Source: Streptomyces sp. DT2A-34 (GTDB taxonomy: Bacteria; Actinomycetota; Actinomycetes; Streptomycetales; Streptomycetaceae). From it: DNA of 64,000 bases. Where the stretch lies: positions 3,390,001-3,454,000 of the forward strand of contig NZ_JASTWJ010000001.1 of the NCBI RefSeq assembly GCF_030499515.1, given 5' to 3'. Made by a program: the position numbers and the translations under genes. Below, piece after piece: positions 1 to 8,351 of this stretch. How positions within the stretch are numbered: position 1 is the first letter of the stretch; each line of letters starts with the position of its first letter. The notes beneath the pieces are model-generated. The model saw only the letters and a program-made list of their open reading frames with translations. It did not search any database and was not told the DNA's origin.

Positions 1-32
1 CGTAAGAATGTCGACCGCATCACAAGGGCCGC

Positions 33-56
33 TGCAAGTTTCCGCAAGTTCTTGCA
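33..56. promoter_or_regulatory. Candidate operator upstream of the LuxR gene
   Basis: Two direct copies of GCAAGTT (34-40 and 44-50) lie 10 bp apart and are followed by CTTGCA (51-56), which pairs with TGCAAG at 33-38. Heptamer repeats at about one helical turn are typical of binding sites for Streptomyces activators. No binding protein can be assigned from sequence alone. Confidence 0.3.
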
Positions 57-125
57 TCCAGATCTTTTCGATGCTTGACTCATGGACTGGTCGAAGACAG
101 CGTCGTTGACGGACAGGGGGAAGGC

Positions 126-800
126 ATGGTTGCCGTTGAGGCGGAAGCCGTTGCACGAGAAGGGCTCGACGAAGGGCTCGATGCGGCTCTTGACATTGCC
201 GTTCTGGTGGCGAGCGAAGTCACGTGCGCGGGGCTCGAGGCTTTGTTGAGCAGACTTCCGGCGGTCGGCAGAGTGCGGGTGATCCCGCTCGATGCCGAGG
301 TCCTGCCGGAGCGAATCAGGCCTGCCGATGTGCTGATCGTCGCCGCTGAGCAGTGGAGCATGCTGGAAAGCTGTACGGATGTCTCCGGCCTGCCCTCGAC
401 CCTGGTACTGGGAGACGATCTGTACGAACGGTGGAACGGGGATCTCTCCTCGCTGCCGGTGGACGGTTTCCTCTCTCTGAAGGAACTGTCGGTGCAAACT
501 CTCGACGACGCGCTGAAGCGGGTGACCGTGGGCGAGATGCCGATTCCGTCCTCGCTCGCCAAACGCCTGCTGACCGGCAGTCGCGGCACGGCTTCCGCAC
601 CCGGCGTCATTCCGCTGACTTCTCGCGAAAACCAGGCGTTCGTGCTGCTCGCCAAGGGCCTGAGCAACAAGCAGATCGCTCGAAGCCTTGGCATATCCGT
701 GCACGGAGCGAAGCGACTGGTCGGCTCCATCCTTCTCAAGCTGGGCGCCTCGAACAGGACCTCGGCAGTGGTCACCGGAATGAAGTCCGGGCTTCTGTGA
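126..800 (+). CDS. LuxR-family transcriptional regulator, probably cluster-situated
   Basis: The C-terminal third holds a LuxR-type helix-turn-helix, with TSREN, GLSNKQIARSLGIS and VKxxVGSILLKLGA-like spacing (here GAKRLVGSILLKLGAS). This is a DNA-binding domain that normally contacts RNA polymerase at target promoters. The N-terminal part looks like a degenerate receiver or sensor domain, without a clear phosphorylation pocket. The ATG at 126 is chosen because AGGGGGA lies four bases upstream; an in-frame TTG at 75 would add 17 residues. It converges on the phosphopantetheinyl transferase gene, and the coding ends overlap by 29 bp. Lying at the edge of the biosynthetic cluster, it probably controls the cluster; that role is inferred. 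Confidence 0.8.
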   Translation: MVAVEAEAVAREGLDEGLDAALDIAVLVASEVTCAGLEALLSRLPAVGRVRVIPLDAEVLPERIRPADVLIVAAEQWSMLESCTDVSGLPSTLVLGDDLYERWNGDLSSLPVDGFLSLKELSVQTLDDALKRVTVGEMPIPSSLAKRLLTGSRGTASAPGVIPLTSRENQAFVLLAKGLSNKQIARSLGISVHGAKRLVGSILLKLGASNRTSAVVTGMKSGLL

Positions 801-1527
801 CCGCCGCGCCCCGTTGTCGGTGACCCGGATCCCATGTGTGGGCAACCACCCGGAACGGAGCGGACCCGACCAGCGCGACGGCGCCGACGTAGCCGGGCCG
901 CACCGGGATGTCGTCGACGCGCCAATGCACCGCCGTCGGGTCTGCAGGCGCGCTGACGTGACACGCGCCCAGGCCGACCGGCAGTGACAGTGCCTGGCCG
1001 AGACGTGCCCCGACTGCTTTGACACAGGCTTCCTTCCGCGTCCACAGCGCGAGGAAGGAGGCCCACCGGCGTGCGGGCGGAGCCGATGCCACCTGCCGGC
1101 TCTCCTCGGGGCGGAAATAGCGGGCGGCGAACTCCCGAGGATCCAGCCCCGGCCGGGGGCGCTCGATGTCGACGCCGACGTCCCGGTGGCGGGAGACGGC
1201 GAGCAGCGCGGCACCCTCCGAGTGGCTGAGGCTGAAGGTCACCTCGTCGCCGGCGACCCGCGGTTTGCCCCAACGGCCCGTCACGATGGGGACCTGACGC
1301 GGTGGCATGGACAGACACAGACCCAGGACCCCGCGTTTCACTCCATGGGCGACGGCGAACCGATTCCGGTGCAGGTCGCAGGCCAGGCGACTGCGGCGGG
1401 CCTCCTCCTCGGGGCTCAGCGCGTCGACGAACCCGTCGACCGGGACGTCGAGCGAGAAGTGCCAGACGTGCACTTCGTGGCGCGCCGGCGCACTCGTCCG
1501 GTCCGGCCCGTGCGGCTGAGCGGTCAT
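772..1527 (-). CDS. Sfp-type 4'-phosphopantetheinyl transferase
   Basis: This 251-aa protein transfers phosphopantetheine from CoA to a carrier-protein serine. It has the family's hallmark motifs: VGVDIE, which binds Mg/CoA, and WTRKEACVKAVG, which contains the catalytic KEA motif. A stretch of SLSHSEG precedes them, as in Sfp. The length fits the Sfp subfamily rather than the short AcpS type. It is the last gene of a leftward operon (ACP, second dehydrogenase, first dehydrogenase, PPTase), and its ATG overlaps the upstream stop as ATGA. Its obvious partner is the ACP encoded at 3466-3735. Confidence 0.92.
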   Translation of the reverse strand: MTAQPHGPDRTSAPARHEVHVWHFSLDVPVDGFVDALSPEEEARRSRLACDLHRNRFAVAHGVKRGVLGLCLSMPPRQVPIVTGRWGKPRVAGDEVTFSLSHSEGAALLAVSRHRDVGVDIERPRPGLDPREFAARYFRPEESRQVASAPPARRWASFLALWTRKEACVKAVGARLGQALSLPVGLGACHVSAPADPTAVHWRVDDIPVRPGYVGAVALVGSAPFRVVAHTWDPGHRQRGAAVTEARTSFR

Positions 1528-2723
1528 GTCCCGACGGGCCGTTCACCCGACGCCGCCGCGATGCCGTGCGGCCGACCACCGCCTCGCATCACATCGTTGA
1601 AGACGGACAGGCGCTGCAGGTTCGACGTGCCCTCCATGAACTCCAGCCCCTGCGCGTCCCTGGCCATCTTGTCCAGCCGAGGATGATCGAGCCGTGCGCC
1701 GGCGCCCAGGAGACTCAGCGCCTCCTGCGCCGTCCGGTCCGCCAGCCGCGCCGCCGCGAGCTTGGCCGCGCAGGCGAGCGCGCCGTCCGAGGGATCGGCG
1801 TCGACTGCCCGGGCCGCGCGGTAGGTGAGCTGACGAACGCTCAGGATCCGCTGGTCCATGGCGTCGAGCTGCTCCTGGACATGCCGTGGCGGTGTCCGTC
1901 GTTCCTCAACCACATATGCGTGGGCCGCGGCGGCGACACCGACGCCCATGGCGGCGATGACCGTCCGCCACAAGTTGAAGGTGCGCAGCCAGCCCCACAT
2001 GCCCTGTCGGATGGCCGGAAGATGCCGCCCCAGCAGGTGTTCCCCCGGAACCCGCACCGCGTCCAGTGTGATCGCGCCGAGCTGGATGCCGCGCAGGCCC
2101 ACGGTCGGGATGGGCTCGGCCGAGAACCCGGGTGTCGCGGTGTCCACGAGCACGGCCCGGATACCGAGCGGCCCCGGTGACATGCGGGCGAAGACCACGG
2201 CGATGCCGGCCCGGACGGCGTTGCCGACGAACCGCTTGCCGCCACTGAGGACCAGACAGTCCTCATCGGAGGAAGGGGTGAGGGAGGTCGCCATGGAGGT
2301 CGCGTCCGATCCCCGTTCGGATTCCGTCATCGCGAAGCAGGTCCAGGTCGGCCGTTCCAGCAGCCGGCCGTAGAACCAGTCCTTCTGCGGACGGTCGCCC
2401 AGGGCGTCGACCAGGGAACCGGCCATGTCCGGTCCGGGTACGGAGAGCAGAAGTCCGGCGTCGGCACGCGCTCCTTCCTCGAAGAAGACCACTCGCTCCA
2501 GCGCGGTCCTCAGGTCGAAACGCTCCCGCCCGATGACCAGGCAGGAGGGGGCGTACTCGGCGGGTATCTGCAAAGTGGCGGCTCCGGCCAGCAGCGGCAG
2601 GTCCACCATGCGCAGCACCGTGTCGGGATCCCGTTCCAGTTCGGCCGCGTACGGCAGGATGTCGGCGGTCCACTCCCGCACCTGTCCCCGGAGCAGGGCG
2701 AGACGTTCTCGCGTTTCCTTCAC
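1524..2723 (-). CDS. Acyl-CoA dehydrogenase family protein (acyl-ACP dehydrogenase candidate)
   Basis: This 399-aa flavoprotein has the three-domain acyl-CoA dehydrogenase layout. The central domain has CFAMTESERGSDATS, the usual flavin and substrate segment. The C-terminal helical domain ends in LEFMEGTSNLQRL, resembling the EGT motif around FAD and the catalytic-base region. Family members make alpha,beta double bonds in acyl thioesters. With an ACP gene two genes upstream in the same operon, an ACP-bound acyl group is a likelier substrate than a free CoA ester; that is inference. The GTG start overlaps the stop of the upstream dehydrogenase-like gene (GTGA), so the two are probably translated together. 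Confidence 0.88.
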   Translation of the reverse strand: MKETRERLALLRGQVREWTADILPYAAELERDPDTVLRMVDLPLLAGAATLQIPAEYAPSCLVIGRERFDLRTALERVVFFEEGARADAGLLLSVPGPDMAGSLVDALGDRPQKDWFYGRLLERPTWTCFAMTESERGSDATSMATSLTPSSDEDCLVLSGGKRFVGNAVRAGIAVVFARMSPGPLGIRAVLVDTATPGFSAEPIPTVGLRGIQLGAITLDAVRVPGEHLLGRHLPAIRQGMWGWLRTFNLWRTVIAAMGVGVAAAAHAYVVEERRTPPRHVQEQLDAMDQRILSVRQLTYRAARAVDADPSDGALACAAKLAAARLADRTAQEALSLLGAGARLDHPRLDKMARDAQGLEFMEGTSNLQRLSVFNDVMRGGGRPHGIAAASGERPVGT

Positions 2724-3466
2724 CGCTCACCTCCCACGGCGGCGTAGCCGCCGCACGGCCCGACGTACACATCGCACAGCAGCTCCGACGCGTAGGCCGC
2801 GCGCCCGGGGCCGGTCGCCATGTACCCACGGGCGCCCAGCAGCCGGAGCAGCATGCGATCGACCGCGGTCAGCCGGTCGTGCCAGTGCCGCAGACCCGTG
2901 CCGGACAGGGCGGCCGAGCCGGCCGCGACGAGGGCGCTCTCGATCTCCAGGTGCTCGACGGCGGCGTCGGCCACGGTGCCTTTGACCATCTGCTGCTGCA
3001 ACAACGGGGAGCCCGAGAAGGTTCGCTGTCCGAGGTGGGCCGCGGCCAGGCCGAACAGCTGCCGGGAGTGCCCCAGCCGGACCCAGGCCAGTGCCGTGCC
3101 CCACCATCCGTCCCAGTCACGGGGCCCGGCCGCGTCCGAGTGCTCGGCCGACCGCGGCGGCTCCCAGCGCAGCGTCGTCAGGCCGGACCCGGCCAGCAGG
3201 ACGGGTCCGGCCTCGGGGGAGCGGCTCGACGTCAGGTCCGCGTACCGTTCGCCGGTCCAGACCCGACGGGCGGTACGCGCCAACTCCACGGGCGCGATCA
3301 CATGGCCGCGGACGCCGGCGGCCACGGTGTCCGGGCCCAGCACGCCGTGAAGCACCGTCAGCGCGACGACCAGGCCGTTCGAGGCGGCCTCGTCATGCCC
3401 CCGCTTCCAGAGTTCCGGGGCCTTCACCGCCTCCCGTGGCGACGGGGATCGGGAGTATTCCCGCAC
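2720..3466 (-). CDS. Short, divergent acyl-CoA dehydrogenase-like protein
   Basis: This 248-aa protein is much shorter than a normal acyl-CoA dehydrogenase (about 380). Its second half matches the C-terminal helical domain: LFGLAAAHLGQRTFSGSPLLQQQ resembles the LA..RxxFGxPL..FQ pattern, followed by the EIESALVAAGSAAL helix. The N-terminal catalytic domain is reduced, and no clear catalytic glutamate segment is seen. It may be the non-catalytic partner of the full-length dehydrogenase next door. The GTG start at 3466 overlaps the ACP stop (TAGTG), which argues for coupled translation and a shared complex. Confidence 0.7.
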   Translation of the reverse strand: MREYSRSPSPREAVKAPELWKRGHDEAASNGLVVALTVLHGVLGPDTVAAGVRGHVIAPVELARTARRVWTGERYADLTSSRSPEAGPVLLAGSGLTTLRWEPPRSAEHSDAAGPRDWDGWWGTALAWVRLGHSRQLFGLAAAHLGQRTFSGSPLLQQQMVKGTVADAAVEHLEIESALVAAGSAALSGTGLRHWHDRLTAVDRMLLRLLGARGYMATGPGRAAYASELLCDVYVGPCGGYAAVGGER

Positions 3467-3735
3467 TATGCGCCCTCGAGCGCTCGGCGCACGTAGTCGA
3501 CGAGACTGCCCACCTTCTCGAAATCGGAAGGTTCCAGCGTCTCCGGGTCGAACTCCACCCCGAGTTCCGTCTCCAGTTGCATCAGAAGTTCGAGAACGTT
3601 CGTCGAGTCGAAGTACAGATCGTCGAAGAACCTCGTCTCCGGCGACAACTCCGCTGGATCGCGCTGCACCATGCCAGCCACCGTTCCGATCACCTCTGCG
3701 GTGATGTCCCGGTGTTCTGTGCTCCTGCCCGTCAT
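3466..3735 (-). CDS. Acyl carrier protein
   Basis: An 89-aa acidic carrier protein. The phosphopantetheine attachment site is Ser44 within the motif FDSTNVLELL, preceded by FFDDLY. It resembles stand-alone carriers such as BtrI of butirosin synthesis, which hold an amino acid rather than a fatty chain. The ATG at 3735 is preferred because GGAGAGGAA lies upstream; the frame stays open for 37 more codons but these look unrelated to ACPs. It is first in the leftward operon with two dehydrogenase-like genes and the PPTase. The ATP-grasp ligase and PLP decarboxylase at 19341-21970 are its likely loading partners. Confidence 0.92.
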   Translation of the reverse strand: MTGRSTEHRDITAEVIGTVAGMVQRDPAELSPETRFFDDLYFDSTNVLELLMQLETELGVEFDPETLEPSDFEKVGSLVDYVRRALEGA

Positions 3736-3780
3736 CGTGCCCGTTCCTCTCCAACGACCGCTGCGGCCGGAATTCGAAGT

Positions 3781-3815
3781 CTCCTCGGCTCCGCCTCTCA
3801 GGCGGCGCCGAGGAG
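3781..3815 (-). promoter_or_regulatory. Strong hairpin in the ACP operon leader
   Basis: The arms CTCCTCGGC (3781-3789) and GCCGAGGAG (3807-3815) pair perfectly. Inside them CCGCC and GGCGG pair around a 5-nt loop, with a single T/C mismatch between the two stems. It lies about 46-80 nt upstream of the ACP start codon. No U-run follows, so an attenuator or mRNA-stability role is possible but unproven. The 266-bp gap 3736-4001 separates divergent units and should hold promoters for both. Confidence 0.5.
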
Positions 3816-4001
3816 TGAGGATTTCCGAGTCCGGAGCGGGCGACAAGACTCGATGGTCGCGCTATCGGTGCACTGGACAGGCATAGCCCAAAGGGGAGGT
3901 CTACATCCGTGCCGACGCCCCCCAGAATGTGAGGGCCGCCGGCCGCTTCTCCTTTTGGCCCCAGGCCCCGGAAGTACCAGGACAAGTAAGGCTGCGTAAC
4001 G

Positions 4002-6200
4002 ATGCATGTGGTGACCTTCGCCTTCGAGTGCGGGGCCTTCGACCCGCGACTGATGCGGAGCGGCACCGCTGCCCTGGTGTGGAATTCCGCGACCAAACTC
4101 GCGGAACGCGGACACACCGTCTCGATCGTCACGCCGGCGCACGGCCACGGCCGGTACCTGCGCGAGCGATACGGCGCCCGGGCCACCGCCTTCGCGGACG
4201 AGTTCCGGATGCCCTTCGTCCTGGATCCCGCGGTCTGGCGTGGCCTCCCTTCTCGCGTCGACGTGCCGCTGCGTACCGGAGCACTGCACATGAGGCATCA
4301 GGGAGTGGACCTCTACTTCCTGTCCAACACCTACCTCGACAAGCTTCACGAGACGTTCGTCCCGGACGCCGAGGCGGAGGGGCATGACCTCTCGTTCTTC
4401 AAGGAACTCGTGTTCCAGGTCGCGGGAGTCAGGTTCATTCGGCAGGTCCTGGGGGCCGCCGAGCTGGTCCAGGCGTACGAGCCGCATCAGCATTACCTGC
4501 TGCCGGTCGCGCTTCGCTCCGCGCCGGGGATTCCCGTCGTGAGCACTGTGGCCACGAACGTGCCGATCAACCACAAGGTCCACCGGCCGCAGGTGGAGGA
4601 GCTGCTGGCGCTCCTGGGAGCGGAAGCCGACCTCGACGTCTACGCGGATCCGCCCGAGGAGCCGGGAGCGCTGCACGAGGTCCTCCGCCGGTACCTTCCG
4701 TCGACACTGCTGGATCCGGCCGGACGGCCCGGCTATGTCAACTACCACTCCCTCGTCCTCGAATTCGCCTCGGCTGTCGACTTCCTGACGCAGGGACAGA
4801 ACGACTACTGCGCGACGTTCGCGGACACCCCGTTCGAGGAGCGTTTCAGGCGACTGACGGTTTCTGAGGTGCTGCGGCGCAACGCGGGTAAGGCGTTCGT
4901 CGGAGGCTGTGCCGTCTCCGACAGCTGGTTGCGGCGGGAGGTGGCGAAGGGGCACCGCCGGGACTTTCTGGCGGGCCTCGGACTCGATCCGTCGTTGCCG
5001 ACCTTTTACCACAGCGCGCGTTACGCACCCCACCACAAAGGACAGTTGGAGCTTTTCCAAGCGGTCGGTCGGGTGTTGGACGAGGGCCTGGAAGCCAACT
5101 TCCTGATCCGGTGCGCTCTGCCCGGCACGATGTCCCAGCAAGAGCTGCCGCCCTGCCTTCGCGAAGTGACGGAGAAGCACAAGAACCGGTTGCGCGCGGA
5201 CTGGGAGATGGTCGATGAGGCCACGCTCTTCGATTACGCCTCGGCGGCCGACTTCTGCGTCTTTCCGTCGAAGTTCGAAATGGACACCTTCCTGATCGCT
5301 CAGGGCGAGGCCATGGCGTGCGGGGCGGTACCGATCGCCACCCTGCAGTCCGGCACCCGCCACTTCGGGCACGCCTTCGACTGGGCGGAGCAGGCCGAAG
5401 CCACCGGTTTCGCCGTGGCTCGCTCGTTCCGTCCGGACGACGACCTCCTGCGGGACCGCCTGGCCGAGCGGATTCGAGAGGCTGCCCACCTCTTCCGTCA
5501 TGACGCCGACACCTGCACACGGCTGTCCGACCGCGCGGGCCGGACCGCCCGGCAACTCACCTGGGACGCCGCCACCCGGCTCCGCGAGGAGCGGTTCCGG
5601 CGCGTACTGGCCGGTGCCGTCGTCCCCGACGATCCCGAGACCCTGATCCGCCGGGGCTGGTACGACGGACTGGACGAGGAGACATGGGCGGCGCACCGCG
5701 AGCTGATCGCCTCGAGCGCCGCCGCGCAGGGCAGACCGCGGGAGTGTGTGCGCGCCTGCACCGGTCGTCCTGACATCGCGGAGGCGGCCTTCCGTACGGC
5801 GTACCGTGCCGCGCGATTCCAGGTGTGCGAGGCGCTGCTGGACATGCCGGGGCGCACGTGGGAAGCACACCCGGTCGGGCGCAGGCTGCGCGTGCGGGAG
5901 AGGGGCGGCCGTGCCGAGGTCGCTTACCACTTTCCGCATGCCGAGCGGGTCGAGCTGTTCACACCGGGAGCCGACAGCCCGGCGGACGGCTTCGGACAGC
6001 CGCTGAACCGGGACGGCGATGCCTTCCGCGGCAGCGTTCCAGGCCCGCTCCGCGACTGCCCCATGGTGCTGCTGATCACGTTGCCCACGGCCGCTTCGTC
6101 TGGGACGAGGTCCACCCGGTTCCGGAGCACTGAGCCCCCTCCATGCGCCGTCCGGCGCCTGCGAGCCGCTCAGCGCTCCGCTGCCTCATCGGACCGATAG
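4002..6200 (+). CDS. Starch-synthase/GT4-like glycosyltransferase with C-terminal domain; 3' end frameshifted
   Basis: This large GT-B-fold glycosyltransferase is the first gene of the rightward operon. The N-terminal half has TFAFECGAFDPR and a KLAERGHTVSIVTP segment, as in starch-synthase-like enzymes. The C-terminal Rossmann half has FCVFPSKFEMDTF and GEAMACGAVPIA, the nucleotide-sugar-binding glutamate region. A beta-rich tail follows (about residues 630-700). The open frame gives 732 aa, but after about 6083 its sequence turns into nonsense. The +1 frame continues as HGRFVWDEV and stops at 6133, so one base seems to be missing near 6083. The acceptor and donor are unknown; neighbours suggest a maltose-like or NDP-deoxysugar/heptose substrate. 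Confidence 0.75.
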   Translation: MHVVTFAFECGAFDPRLMRSGTAALVWNSATKLAERGHTVSIVTPAHGHGRYLRERYGARATAFADEFRMPFVLDPAVWRGLPSRVDVPLRTGALHMRHQGVDLYFLSNTYLDKLHETFVPDAEAEGHDLSFFKELVFQVAGVRFIRQVLGAAELVQAYEPHQHYLLPVALRSAPGIPVVSTVATNVPINHKVHRPQVEELLALLGAEADLDVYADPPEEPGALHEVLRRYLPSTLLDPAGRPGYVNYHSLVLEFASAVDFLTQGQNDYCATFADTPFEERFRRLTVSEVLRRNAGKAFVGGCAVSDSWLRREVAKGHRRDFLAGLGLDPSLPTFYHSARYAPHHKGQLELFQAVGRVLDEGLEANFLIRCALPGTMSQQELPPCLREVTEKHKNRLRADWEMVDEATLFDYASAADFCVFPSKFEMDTFLIAQGEAMACGAVPIATLQSGTRHFGHAFDWAEQAEATGFAVARSFRPDDDLLRDRLAERIREAAHLFRHDADTCTRLSDRAGRTARQLTWDAATRLREERFRRVLAGAVVPDDPETLIRRGWYDGLDEETWAAHRELIASSAAAQGRPRECVRACTGRPDIAEAAFRTAYRAARFQVCEALLDMPGRTWEAHPVGRRLRVRERGGRAEVAYHFPHAERVELFTPGADSPADGFGQPLNRDGDAFRGSVPGPLRDCPMVLLITLPTAASSGTRSTRFRSTEPPPCAVRRLRAAQRSAASSDR

Positions 6201-6212
6201 GAGAAGACTTCC

Positions 6213-8351
6213 GTGACAGAACCCGACCGACCGGAGCCCGTACGGGACGCACTGGTCGACCTTGCCCGCGCCAAGGGTGTGGACACCTGGTACCGCGCCG
6301 CGGACGGTACGGACAAGCCCGTGTCCCGAACCACTCTCACGCGGGTGCTGGCCGCCCTGGGAGTCGATGCCTCGACTCCCGAGGGGATCCGGCAGTCACT
6401 CGAGCGGCATCGACGGGAGCAGGCGTCACACCTGCTGCCCCCTTGTGTCGTCGCTCGCGCCGGCCGTCCGGCGCGGCTGGAGGTGGGGACGGACAGCCGG
6501 GTCGTCGTGGACCTGGAGAACGGGGGCATCCGCGAAGTCCCGGCCGGTGAGCCGGGGGAACCGGGCGCCAGGACGCTGCCCGGCGACCTCCCTCTCGGCT
6601 ACCACACCCTTCGGGCGACCTCGGCCGACGGGTGGGTGAGCACGCCGCTGATCGTGGTCCCGGACAGCATCCCGACGCCGGAGCGACGCGGGTGGGGCTT
6701 CGCCACGCAGCTGTACTCGGTCCTCTCCGACCGCTCCTGGGGAATGGGAGACCTGGGCGATCTGAAGAGCCTGGCCCGCTGGTCGGGCAGCGCACTCGGA
6801 GCGGACTTCGTCCTGGTCAATCCGCTGCACGCGATGCTCCCGGCCGCGTCCTCGGACCACTCCCCCTACTGGCCGTCCAGCAGGTATTTCGCGGACCCGG
6901 TGCACCTGAGGGTCGACACCGTGCCGGAGTACACGGCTCTGACGGGCGAGGACAAGGCCACGGTGGACGGACTGGCCGAACGAGCCGATCGCGTGCGGGA
7001 ACGCGTGCTGTCCGGGGCCGATCTGATCGACCGTGACGTCGTGTGGCAGCTCAAGCGTGCGGCCCTGCAGCTCCTGCATCGGGTGCCGCCGACCTCCGAA
7101 CACCTGCGCTCCTACCGCGAGTACGTCGCCCGGGAGGGCCAGGAGCTGACGGACTTCGCGACCGCGCGCGCACTGGCCGAGGTGTACGGGCCCGACTGGC
7201 GCACCTGGCCCGGTCCGCTGCGCCACCCCTCGTCGCTCGCCGTCCGGGCAGAGCGGGAGAGGCTGGCCCGGGAGGTGGAGTTCCACCGCTGGCTCGCCTG
7301 GCTCGTGGACGGTCAGCTGGCGGACGCCCAGGCGGCCGCGGAAGAGGCCGGGATGTCGGTGGGCGTGGTGCACGACCTCGCCGTAGGGGTGCACCCGGGG
7401 GGTGCGGAAGCCTGGGCCCTGCAGGACTGCCTCGCGACGGGGGTCACCGCGGGCGCTCCGCCGGACGCGTTCAGTGCCCAGGGCCAGAACTGGCGACTGC
7501 CGCCCTGGCGACCGGACGCACTGGCCCGGACCGGCTATGCGGCCTACGCCGGGCTGCTCCGCCGAGTCTTCCGGCACGCGGGCGCGGTACGCCTCGACCA
7601 CGTCATGGGGCTCTTCCGGCTGTGGTGGATCCCCGAGGGCTCGGCCGTCGGGGAAGGGACGTACGTCCGCTACGACCCCGAAGCGATGCTGGGGGTGCTG
7701 GCTCTGGAGGCCCTCCGGGCGGGTGTGTACGTGATCGGCGAGGACCTCGGCACCGTCGAGTCCGGCGTGCGTGACGCACTCGCCGCACGTGGCGTGCTGG
7801 GAACGTCGGTCCTCTGGTTGACGCGTGAGAGCACGGCCTCCGGTGAGGAGGACCCGCACGGCGCGATCGTGCCCGCACACCGCTGGCGTCGACAGTGCCT
7901 CGCCACCCTCACCACGCACGACCTGCCCAGCTCGGCCTCCTGGCTCAGCGGGGACCACGTGGAGCTGCGCCACCGGCACGGCCTGCTGTCCGGGCCTCTC
8001 GCCGAGGAACAGCAGGCCGCCGACCTGCTGCGCCGGACCTGGCTGGACGAGGTCGCCCGAGCGGGCTGTGCCACCGAGGACGCGGACGGCGCCATCGCCC
8101 GTCTGGTCTCCCTGCACCGCTACCTGGCGCGCACGCCGTCCGTCCTGCTGGCGGCCTGGTTGCCGGACGTCGTCGGAGACGTGCGGAGCCCGAACCTCCC
8201 CGGTACGTCGGGCTCGTACCCGAACTGGCAACTGCCGGTCTCGGATACGCACGGCCGACCCGTCACACTCGACCGGCTGAGCACCGCGCCCCTGGCCCGT
8301 GAGCTGGCCGCCGCCCTCGCACCCGCTGCTTCGACCGGGGGCTCCCGGTGA
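6213..8351 (+). CDS. malQ: 4-alpha-glucanotransferase (amylomaltase, GH77)
   Basis: This 712-aa GH77 enzyme moves alpha-1,4-glucan segments between maltooligosaccharides. The acid triad regions are intact: VRLDHVMGL with the nucleophile Asp, VIGEDLGTV with the acid/base Glu, and TTHDLP with the stabilising Asp. The N-terminal 150 residues form the extra domain found in the actinobacterial long MalQ type. GTG at 6213 follows AGGAGAAG. Its position between a glycosyltransferase and NDP-sugar genes suggests a role in extending or trimming the glucan part of the product, as the malQ homologue in acarbose clusters is thought to do, rather than general starch metabolism. Confidence 0.9.
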   Translation: MTEPDRPEPVRDALVDLARAKGVDTWYRAADGTDKPVSRTTLTRVLAALGVDASTPEGIRQSLERHRREQASHLLPPCVVARAGRPARLEVGTDSRVVVDLENGGIREVPAGEPGEPGARTLPGDLPLGYHTLRATSADGWVSTPLIVVPDSIPTPERRGWGFATQLYSVLSDRSWGMGDLGDLKSLARWSGSALGADFVLVNPLHAMLPAASSDHSPYWPSSRYFADPVHLRVDTVPEYTALTGEDKATVDGLAERADRVRERVLSGADLIDRDVVWQLKRAALQLLHRVPPTSEHLRSYREYVAREGQELTDFATARALAEVYGPDWRTWPGPLRHPSSLAVRAERERLAREVEFHRWLAWLVDGQLADAQAAAEEAGMSVGVVHDLAVGVHPGGAEAWALQDCLATGVTAGAPPDAFSAQGQNWRLPPWRPDALARTGYAAYAGLLRRVFRHAGAVRLDHVMGLFRLWWIPEGSAVGEGTYVRYDPEAMLGVLALEALRAGVYVIGEDLGTVESGVRDALAARGVLGTSVLWLTRESTASGEEDPHGAIVPAHRWRRQCLATLTTHDLPSSASWLSGDHVELRHRHGLLSGPLAEEQQAADLLRRTWLDEVARAGCATEDADGAIARLVSLHRYLARTPSVLLAAWLPDVVGDVRSPNLPGTSGSYPNWQLPVSDTHGRPVTLDRLSTAPLARELAAALAPAASTGGSR

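Noticed and set aside
3798..5939. Long leftward open frame antisense to the first glycosyltransferase
   Set aside because: It has no family features and is Arg/Gly/Val-rich, as expected for the complement of GC-rich coding DNA. The plus-strand glycosyltransferase motifs are clear.
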